Shown here: one piece after another, positions 58,586-64,000 of the stretch
Layout: each line of letters starts with the position of its first letter
How positions within the stretch are numbered: position 1 is the stretch's first letter
Origin: an uncultured Opitutia bacterium
GTDB lineage: Bacteria; Verrucomicrobiota; Verrucomicrobiia; Opitutales; UBA953
Reading direction: 5' to 3'
NCBI GenBank assembly: GCA_903855995.1
Contig: CAIOAN010000012.1
Coordinates: 372,001 to 436,000, forward strand
DNA length: 64,000 nucleotides
Program-made: the position numbers and the translations under genes
The notes under the pieces: generated by a model
The model's database searches: none
Seen by the model: the letters and a program-made list of their open reading frames with translations, nothing else
What the model was told of the DNA's origin: nothing

Positions 58586-59776
58586 ATGAGACTACCCCTG
58601 TGCTTGCTCGCGTGCCTAGCCACTTTCATCGCCGATGCCAAGCCGCTCAAGGTCTATGTCCTCGTGGGGCAGTCGAACATGGAGGGCCATGCGAAGGTCG
58701 AGACGATCGACTACATCAGCGAAGACCCCGCGACCGCACCATTGCTGAAACGCATGCTCGGTCCGGACGGTAAGCCGGCCACCGCGAAGAACGTGTGGAT
58801 TTCATATTACACCGGTATCGGCGAAAAGAACGGTGAGGGCTTCGGCAAACTGACGACCGGTTACGGCTCGCGCCAGGATCCCGCGAAAGATGGCGGCAAG
58901 ATCGGCCCCGAATACACCTTCGGCCTGGCGATGGATCGCGCCGGCGACGGTCCGGTGTTACTCATCAAGGCCGCCTGGGGCGGCAAATCCTTGAACTACG
59001 ATTTCCGCTCGCCGGGCGCGGGACCCTATCCGCGCACCAAGGCGGATCTCGAGAAGGACAAGCATCCGCTCGCCGACTCGGGCCATTATTACCGGCTCAT
59101 GATGGCCCACGCAAAGCAGGTGCTCGCCGACCCCGGCCGCGTCTGCCCAGCTTATAATCCCAAGGAAGGCTACGAGCTGGCCGGCTTTATCTGGCTGCAG
59201 GGGTTCAATGACATGGTGGACACCAATTTCTACCCTAAGCAGCCGAAGGGCGCAGTCGGCAACCGGTTCGCGTTATATTCCGACACGCTCACCGCGTTCA
59301 TCCGCGATGTCCGCAAGGATCTCGGTGCGCCCAGGCTGCCGTTCGTCATCGGCGTGATGGGCGTCGGCGGCAAGGACCCGGGCAGCGAAGACAACCTCGC
59401 CTTCCGAGAAGCCATGGCCGCGCCGGCGACGCTACCTGAATTCAAAGGCAACGTGGCCGCCGTGCGCACCGCCCCGTTCTGGGACGAGAAGCTCGGCGCT
59501 ATCCAGGACAAGAAGGACAAGGTCCGCCAGATGAGTTACGAGCTCAAGAACAAGGGTAAGCGCTCGGCCAACGCCGATGGCAAGATGACTGAGCCGCAGC
59601 AGAAGGCTTACCTCAAGGACTACGAGGCCAAGCTCATCTCCGCGGACGAGGCCGCGATGCTGAAGCGAGGCGCGTCCAATGGCGGTTATCATTATCTCGG
59701 TTGCGCCAAGACCTTCGCGCTCATGGGCGAGGCGTTCGCTGAGGCCAATCTCCAGATGCGCTCCGCGCAGAAGTGA
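58586..59776 (+). CDS. Secreted SGNH-type carbohydrate esterase, sialate O-acetylesterase-like (CE6-type)
   Basis: A 396-residue exported esterase. A short signal peptide (LPLCLLACLATFIADA) is followed by LVGQSNMEGH with the Ser nucleophile near residue 30, the WGGKS block with the oxyanion Gly, GFIWLQGFNDM with Asn, and the C-terminal GGYHYLG with the catalytic His. These blocks fit the SASA / CE6 family that removes acetyl groups from xylan or sialic acid. It sits with sulfatases and a phosphatase, consistent with stripping side groups from decorated polymers. Confidence 0.9.
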   Translation: MRLPLCLLACLATFIADAKPLKVYVLVGQSNMEGHAKVETIDYISEDPATAPLLKRMLGPDGKPATAKNVWISYYTGIGEKNGEGFGKLTTGYGSRQDPAKDGGKIGPEYTFGLAMDRAGDGPVLLIKAAWGGKSLNYDFRSPGAGPYPRTKADLEKDKHPLADSGHYYRLMMAHAKQVLADPGRVCPAYNPKEGYELAGFIWLQGFNDMVDTNFYPKQPKGAVGNRFALYSDTLTAFIRDVRKDLGAPRLPFVIGVMGVGGKDPGSEDNLAFREAMAAPATLPEFKGNVAAVRTAPFWDEKLGAIQDKKDKVRQMSYELKNKGKRSANADGKMTEPQQKAYLKDYEAKLISADEAAMLKRGASNGGYHYLGCAKTFALMGEAFAEANLQMRSAQK

Positions 59777-59888
59777 TCGGCGAAGGGCAGCCTTTTCGGA
59801 ACGGCGGTGGCGGTGGCTGGGTCAATCCTAAGGGAGACCAGAGGTCGGATGATTCGCGGGCGCGCCCCTGCCACGCGCCCCTGCCGCC

Positions 59889-61307
59889 TCACTTCGGCGC
59901 CTTGCCGTAGTAAGGGAATTTATCCCAAGCGTCGTAGGTCGGGTCGAGTCGAGGGTCGTGGGTCTCGCGCATCCAGGCGTCGACGCGGGCCCGGTGGGCC
60001 GCGAGGTCCGCGGCGTAGGTCGGGTCGGCGGCGACGTTGGTCAGCTGGTGCGTGTCCTTGCGGAGGTCGTAGAGTTCTTCGAGCGGACGCTTGCCGAAAA
60101 TGCGGGCGAAGAAAGGTCGACCGAGGTCGTCGTTCTGGTGCGCCAGCAGGAAATCCTTCGATGCGGTCGTATCGACGTCGCCATAGGGCCTTCCGTGCAG
60201 GAAGAGATTGTCCGGATCGCCAGCGGGCCAGCGGTTCGGGCGGAGATTGCGGATGTAGAGGAAGTCGCGGGTGCGGACCGCGCGCATCGGGTAGCTGAGG
60301 TGGCCGTTGCGGACGTCGGCGTGGCGTTCACGTTCGATGAAGACCGCGTCGCGACCGGTCGTCGCCTCACCGCGCAACAGGCCTGTCAGGCCCCGCATCG
60401 TCATCTCCTTCGGCGTAGTCAGGCCGGCGGCTTCGAGGAAGGTCGGGGCGAGGTCGCCGAGGTTGACGAACGCGTCGACCTTCAGGCCGGCCGTGGCTTG
60501 CTTACCCCAGCGGATCGCGAGCGGGACGCGGGAGCCTTGGTCGTAGCAATTGCCCAGGCCGCGGGGCATCTGCCAGCCGTTGTCGCCGGTGTAGACGACG
60601 AGCGTGCGCTCGAGCTCGCCGGCGGCCGCGAGGGCCGCGAGGGCCGCGGCCGCTTCGCGATCCATCCGCACGATGCCGCCGTAGTAATTCAGCAGGTCCA
60701 GGCGCACTTCTTCGCAGTCGGGCAGCTCGGGAGGGACCGGCAGCTTGGCGGCCTCGAGGCCGGCCTGCTTGGCGTCGTCGAGGAAGGCGCGCTTACCGCC
60801 GCGCGTGGCCGTGTCGGTGTTGCCGAGCCAGAAGAAGAACGGCTGGCCTGGACGGCGCGCTTTTAGGAAGGCGTCGAGCCCGGAGAACTTTGGTCCGACC
60901 GGATTTTCTTTCCAGCCCGAGGCCTCGGCGTTGCCGGGCGCCCAAGGTTTGCCTTGGTAGCCGATCGCGTAACCCGCGTCACGGAGCAGTTGTGTGACCA
61001 CCGGGGTGTCCTGCGGGAAGCCGCTCCAGAGCGAGGCGCGTTCGCCGAGTTCGTGGATTGCGCGACCCGTGAGCAGGCTCGAGCGACAAGGCGAACAGGA
61101 GGGGGCTGGATTGAACGAGTGCGTGAAGAGTACGCCTTCCTTGGCGACGCGATCAAAGGCCGGCGTGCGCGCGTGCGGATCGCCGAAGATGCCGGCGTTG
61201 GGGTAGCGCCAGTTGTCGCCGAGGATGAAGAGGATGTTCGGGCGATCCGCGGCTCGGAGTCCGAATGCGGAGAGCAGGATCAGGCAGAGGGCGGGGGTGA
61301 AGCGCAT
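59889..61307 (-). CDS. Secreted sulfatase with unusual active-site residues
   Basis: A 472-residue S1-family sulfatase. After a signal peptide (LCLILLSAFGLRA) come ILGDNWRYPNAG, where the usual DD pair is DN, and CSPCRSSLLTGR, where the formylglycine motif has a second Cys instead of Ser or Ala. GKPWAPG replaces GKWHLG, as in sulfamidase-like subfamilies. YTGDNGW and QGSRVPLAIRW are present. It is a single gene on the minus strand. The subfamily resembles heparan N-sulfatase-type enzymes, but the substrate is unknown. Confidence 0.88.
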   Translation of the reverse strand: MRFTPALCLILLSAFGLRAADRPNILFILGDNWRYPNAGIFGDPHARTPAFDRVAKEGVLFTHSFNPAPSCSPCRSSLLTGRAIHELGERASLWSGFPQDTPVVTQLLRDAGYAIGYQGKPWAPGNAEASGWKENPVGPKFSGLDAFLKARRPGQPFFFWLGNTDTATRGGKRAFLDDAKQAGLEAAKLPVPPELPDCEEVRLDLLNYYGGIVRMDREAAAALAALAAAGELERTLVVYTGDNGWQMPRGLGNCYDQGSRVPLAIRWGKQATAGLKVDAFVNLGDLAPTFLEAAGLTTPKEMTMRGLTGLLRGEATTGRDAVFIERERHADVRNGHLSYPMRAVRTRDFLYIRNLRPNRWPAGDPDNLFLHGRPYGDVDTTASKDFLLAHQNDDLGRPFFARIFGKRPLEELYDLRKDTHQLTNVAADPTYAADLAAHRARVDAWMRETHDPRLDPTYDAWDKFPYYGKAPK

Positions 61308-61744
61308 GGCAGCGAGGGCTCGAGGGTAAGCGGCCCGCGGACAGGAAGGTAGAAGGGTGAGGTTGGAGTATCGAGTGTGAAGTGGGGGCGCTGCGGGGCT
61401 GCGGGGGAACGTAAACTAGAGGCACGGAGGCTTGAGGGCTCAGTGGACCAGAAGGATGCGCAGTTGATCGGCGGAGGTGTGGGATGGTTGATTCGAGGGG
61501 ACGGCCAAGGAGCTGCCTCGTGTCCCATTTAACCAGCTAACTAGCCAACGATTCAACTGATGTTCGGGGTCGCGGCTAGGGGGTGGGGCGCGACGGTGTC
61601 GCGACCGGAAGAGGTGTCACGGGGGACGCGTGCGTCGGCGCGTCCCGCCCTGAGGAACGCAGGAGAAAGCGGGTTCTAATCAGGGGCCTGGCACTTTCCT
61701 CTTGCCCGCACGGCTTCCGCGGACTTCCTCGATAGTCCTGGTAA
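61308..61744. other. Gene-poor gap before tRNA-Ser
   Basis: About 440 bases with no convincing gene. It contains a degenerate relative of the outer arm of the 20166 fold-back element (61532-61557, reverse strand) and a small palindrome CGCGAC-GGT-GTCGCG (61589-61603). Otherwise I see nothing in it. Confidence 0.5.
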
Positions 61745-61832
61745 GGAGGGGTGGCAGAGTGGTCGATTGCGTCTGATTCGAAATCAGATGAACCGCAAGG
61801 TTCCGGGGGTTCGAATCCCTTCCCCTCCGCCA
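61745..61832 (+). tRNA. tRNA-Ser (anticodon CGA)
   Basis: An 88-base class II tRNA with encoded CCA. Acceptor GGAGGGG/CCCCTCC, anticodon stem TCTGA/TCAGA with loop TTCGAAA (anticodon CGA, codon TCG), a long variable arm (ACCGCAAGGTTCC) and T-loop GGTTCGAATCC. tRNA genes of this type are common integration sites. Confidence 0.97.
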
Positions 61833-61861
61833 GGTTACTTTGAAAATAAGGCATTCCGAAA

Positions 61862-61890
61862 GGTTGCCCGTTTTCGGGATGTTCGCAACC
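61862..61890. other. Hairpin downstream of tRNA-Ser
   Basis: GGTTGC and GCAACC outer arms with an inner CCCG-TTTT-CGGG stem. It may end tRNA transcription or belong to an attachment region. Confidence 0.5.
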
Positions 61891-61908
61891 CACGCCGCTG
61901 GCATCCCC

Positions 61909-61930
61909 AAAGTGCGCCAAAAGTGCGCCA
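61909..61930. repeat. Perfect tandem repeat of 11 bp
   Basis: AAAGTGCGCCA occurs twice in direct contact (61909-61919, 61920-61930). Short direct repeats near a tRNA 3' end resemble arm-type sites of tyrosine integrases. Confidence 0.6.
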
Positions 61931-62008
61931 TGATTCCGGGTATCGCCCGGCCCGGCGATGGCTTGAAGTAAAGGTGCCTCAAAGCATAACAACGCCAGCA
62001 GATAGCCG

Positions 62009-62872
62009 ATGAAGCCCAACTCCCGAAAACCCAAGCCGCAGGCGCCGATCGACCAGCGCCCTGTGGAATGGGATTTCCGCTGGGTTGGATCTGAGGCCGA
62101 GGCAGAACATGTGCTGGCCCTTGAGCAAGCCCGGGAGGCCTTGCGCCAGGCTGATATGCGCCTGACGACGAGCCGTGAGAAAGCTGCCCTGCGCAGGCTC
62201 GTTATGGCGATGACGGTGAGGGGTATGCTTACAGCTGAGCCCAAGCTTCTTGGCTTAGTGGATGGGCTTAAGCGTTCGGCCTTTGTTGCCGGCGTTATTT
62301 CAGCTTTTGTCAGGCCATCCGAATTGCGGGAGGTTGAGCTACCGACGGCCTTTGAGTTGAGGCATCGTATCAGGTCGATATCGGACCAAAAGCTCAGCCC
62401 AGGAGCTCAGCTGCATATCACCCCCTTATCAAAGGAGAAGCACTTCACCCCTTGGCCTGCGACATCGGACAAGTTCTTCGTATTCCGCCTCCACCAGGGA
62501 ATGACAACCGACCAAGCGAAGGAACAGTTCGCTGAATGGGCTGATGCAAACCTTCCGGCTGGTTCAAAGCGCAAGGGAGGTCGGCCCGAGCTACCGAGCT
62601 GGGGCCTCCAGCGCTTGGCCTTCTTCCGCTTCGCCCAGGATAGTGCGCAACCTCGACCTCATGCTGCCTTCGCAGTTTCAGTCCGTGAGCATGCAAGCAA
62701 GGGAATGGCGTCGGAGTTCACGGAGTTCGGGAATCGCATGTATGCTCCGTTCATGAACCCCAAGGCGAACCAGCCCAAGGCAGCTACCTGGTCGGAATCG
62801 GTTTCAATCGTCCGCAAAGAGTTCGCCCCCATCGTCGACGAGCTGGTCGATGCGGTGAAGTCGATCTCCTGA
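62009..62872 (+). CDS. Unrecognised accessory protein
   Basis: A 287-residue soluble protein with no signal or membrane segment. It is charged and helix-rich in the first half (EAEHVLALEQAREALRQAD, then ALRRLVMAMTVRGML) and has a Gly-rich basic motif (AGSKRKGGRPELPSWG) near residue 190. I do not recognise a family. It is the first gene after tRNA-Ser, and its base composition looks less GC-rich than the housekeeping part, so it is probably part of an integrated element. An ATG at 62009 gives the full frame. Confidence 0.6.
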   Translation: MKPNSRKPKPQAPIDQRPVEWDFRWVGSEAEAEHVLALEQAREALRQADMRLTTSREKAALRRLVMAMTVRGMLTAEPKLLGLVDGLKRSAFVAGVISAFVRPSELREVELPTAFELRHRIRSISDQKLSPGAQLHITPLSKEKHFTPWPATSDKFFVFRLHQGMTTDQAKEQFAEWADANLPAGSKRKGGRPELPSWGLQRLAFFRFAQDSAQPRPHAAFAVSVREHASKGMASEFTEFGNRMYAPFMNPKANQPKAATWSESVSIVRKEFAPIVDELVDAVKSIS

Positions 62873-62910
62873 ATTCGGAATACCTGCGGAGGTTTCCCGA
62901 ACCGCATTTA

Positions 62911-62940
62911 TTTCCGCAGGGACGTTCCCTGCGGTATGGA
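62911..62940 (+). promoter_or_regulatory. Promoter with internal perfect palindromic operator
   Basis: TTTCCG (62911-62916), 18-bp spacer, TATGGA (62935-62940), eight bases before the ATG at 62949. CCGCAGGGA-CGT-TCCCTGCGG (62914-62934) fills the space between the two boxes, an ideal repressor site. Confidence 0.6.
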
Positions 62941-62948
62941 TGTCGGCG

Positions 62949-63218
62949 ATGAGCAATATCAACGAACCCGCCGGCGAAGCGGACAACAACATCGCCAAGA
63001 ACAACCCGCCCTCCCTGCGCCCTGAATGGATCAGGCTACCGAAGGAGGGCTCCAACTGCGTGTTCACGGGCCTCAGCCGTTCCTATATCGCTGGGCTGAT
63101 CCGTGAGGGAAAGGTCCACAGCCGCTCACTGCTTAACCGTGGAGCCAGGCGTGGCATCCGGTTGATTTCCTACGACAGCATCATGGACTTCATCAAGGGA
63201 TCCTCGGAGGAGCGATGA
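62949..63218 (+). CDS. Excisionase / MerR-like helix-turn-helix DNA-binding protein
   Basis: An 89-residue protein from the ATG at 62949 (an ATG at 62940 lies in the -10 box). The C-terminal half holds the winged-helix pattern of excisionases: LSRSYIAGLIREGKVHSRSL, then RRGIRLISYDSIMDFIKG. Such proteins guide excision of integrated elements or act as regulators. Its own promoter carries a palindrome, so autoregulation is possible. The stop overlaps the ATG of a small ORF. Confidence 0.72.
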   Translation: MSNINEPAGEADNNIAKNNPPSLRPEWIRLPKEGSNCVFTGLSRSYIAGLIREGKVHSRSLLNRGARRGIRLISYDSIMDFIKGSSEER

Positions 63219-63493
63219 AGCCTCCCGTGCATAAGTGCGTACCCGCATGCGAGCCGTCCGCTCGCCGATCTCCAGGTGCCGCCGGCATGTCGTCGGCGCT
63301 CCGCCCTGCCTTCTGCGCTCGTTTGAATGGCCGGTCCATGTCCTTCTCCTGGTTGCCATGTGATCAGGCCTTGGCGGCAAAGCCAGGTGGCTTTAACGAT
63401 GCGTGCCACGGGGGTCTGGCATGGGACGAAAAGGTGATTCCACCCAATGTCCTACAGTGTGTAGGAGATTTGGTAGAGGGCGTAATTCCATGA
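63215..63493 (+). CDS. Possible small accessory ORF linked by stop-start overlaps
   Basis: A 92-residue frame whose ATG overlaps the preceding stop (ATGA) and whose stop overlaps the next ATG (ATGA). That double overlap favours a real gene. Against it: odd composition with Cys and Pro, and a promoter-like pair of boxes with a palindrome for the next gene inside it. No homologous family is recognised. Confidence 0.35.
   Translation: MKPPVHKCVPACEPSARRSPGAAGMSSALRPAFCARLNGRSMSFSWLPCDQALAAKPGGFNDACHGGLAWDEKVIPPNVLQCVGDLVEGVIP
63438..63467 (+). promoter_or_regulatory. Possible second operator-controlled promoter
   Basis: TTCCAC (63438-63443), 18-bp spacer, TAGGAG (63462-63467) with the palindrome CCTACA-GTG-TGTAGG (63451-63465) covering the -10 box, 22 bases before the ATG at 63490. 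Confidence 0.4.
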
Positions 63494-63894
63494 GTTACGA
63501 TTGGATGGACGACTCTGTCGACCACGAGGCCGAGCGCATGATCTCCGAGATTCAACTCCCGAAGTGGATGGCGAATCTAGTACCACCCGAGGGACTGAGC
63601 TGGATTGGGCGGTTTGCCTGGATGATGCAACGGCAGCATGCGCAAGCGCTTCGCATGGAGCGCTATCGTGAAAGGAAAAAGGCCGGCTTGGTGTCGCCTC
63701 CGGCCAGGAAGCTCACGCCGGCTCAGAAGCGGGCTAAGAACCGTGTGCATGCCCAAGCATATCGGGATCGTCAGCCGAAGAAGCCGAAGCGTGACCACCG
63801 GGCAAGCTACGTGGCATGGCGCAATAAGCGAGACGCAGAAGATGCGGCTGAGCGTGCAAGGCGTGAGGCGCAAGAAGATGCCGCCCGAGAGTGA
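63490..63894 (+). CDS. Unrecognised basic coiled-coil accessory protein
   Basis: A 134-residue protein. The N-terminus is acidic (DWMDDSVDHEAERMI), then comes a long highly charged helical part with many Arg, Lys and Ala residues (YRERKKAGL, RAKNRVHAQAYRDRQPKK). The composition suggests nucleic-acid or protein binding, such as a phage-type or replication accessory protein. No family is recognised. Its end overlaps the next frame by 17 bases. Confidence 0.6.
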   Translation: MSYDWMDDSVDHEAERMISEIQLPKWMANLVPPEGLSWIGRFAWMMQRQHAQALRMERYRERKKAGLVSPPARKLTPAQKRAKNRVHAQAYRDRQPKKPKRDHRASYVAWRNKRDAEDAAERARREAQEDAARE

Positions 63895-64000
63895 TCGCTT
63901 CGCCCAGGAATGGATGGCGCTGTTGGCCCGGCCTGATCCAGAGCCTTCCGCCCTGGGAGCTGAAGTTGTCGAAGCTGGCTTGCCTGACATCGGGTCGTAT
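63878..64000 (+). CDS. Start of an unrecognised gene, cut by window end
   Basis: An ATG at 63878 opens a frame with no stop in the remaining 41 codons (start MPPESDRFAQEWMALLARPD). The overlap with the previous gene fits operon packing. The visible part shows no motif. Confidence 0.45.
   Translation, partial: MPPESDRFAQEWMALLARPDPEPSALGAEVVEAGLPDIGSY

Noticed and set aside
61576-62244. A 222-codon minus-strand frame across tRNA-Ser.
   Set aside because: It runs through a well-formed tRNA gene and the start of the 62009 gene; composition is not protein-like.

Overview
The window looks like chromosomal DNA from a Verrucomicrobiota bacterium, most likely from the Opitutae side of the phylum. 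This is an inference from gene content, because no rRNA or marker phylogeny is available here. The DNA is GC-rich and tightly packed. ATGA/GTGA stop-start overlaps are common, GTG starts are frequent and Shine-Dalgarno sequences are mostly absent. It carries PVC-typical secreted families (DUF1587/1592-type cytochrome c protein, DUF1552 protein, sulfatases, SGNH esterase), a long Bacteroidetes-type PurM, and the envelope genes kdsA and a complete type II secretion locus, which imply an outer membrane.

Layout. 1-3447: tripartite MacB/DevBCA-like efflux system (permease, ATPase, membrane fusion protein, outer-membrane lipoprotein). 3493-17462: housekeeping genes gnd, coaC, queG, gmk, polX, kdsA, menC-menE, guaB, xth and a POT peptide transporter. 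17540-20148: a feoAB iron(II) uptake operon plus a tiny Cys-rich membrane protein, behind a Fur-box-like palindrome. 20166-20315: a nested 150-bp fold-back element. 20325-23124: hisG with the two-step agmatine-to-putrescine pathway. 23219-38316: grpE-dnaJ (dnaJ carries a one-base frameshift), nadC-birA-coaX, a pfkB kinase, a Nudix hydrolase, a LysM protein, tRNA-Pro, purM, ferredoxin, OsmC, a FucP-type transporter, SlyD with a Cys-rich tail, tRNA-Ala and rmuC.

38475-49674 is a whole type II secretion system in two convergent blocks: gspD-E-F on the plus strand and a gspC-like gene followed by G-H-I-J-K-L-M-like genes on the minus strand. 49908-61307 is a run of exported proteins: a DUF1592-type cytochrome c protein, DUF1552 protein, metallophosphatase, two sulfatases, a VWA-like membrane protein and an SGNH esterase. 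They are plausible clients of the secretion system and plausibly act on sulfated or esterified polymers. 61745-64000 begins with tRNA-Ser(CGA) and continues into unrecognised accessory genes with an excisionase-like DNA-binding protein and palindromic operators. It looks like one end of an integrated element whose other end lies outside the window.

Non-coding signals worth attention: a set of sigma70-like promoters whose -10 box lies only 5-6 bases before the start codon, implying leaderless mRNAs; three copies of a 22-bp imperfect palindrome directly downstream of genes; and operator-like palindromes in the accessory region. I found no CRISPR array, insertion sequence, rRNA or complete prophage.
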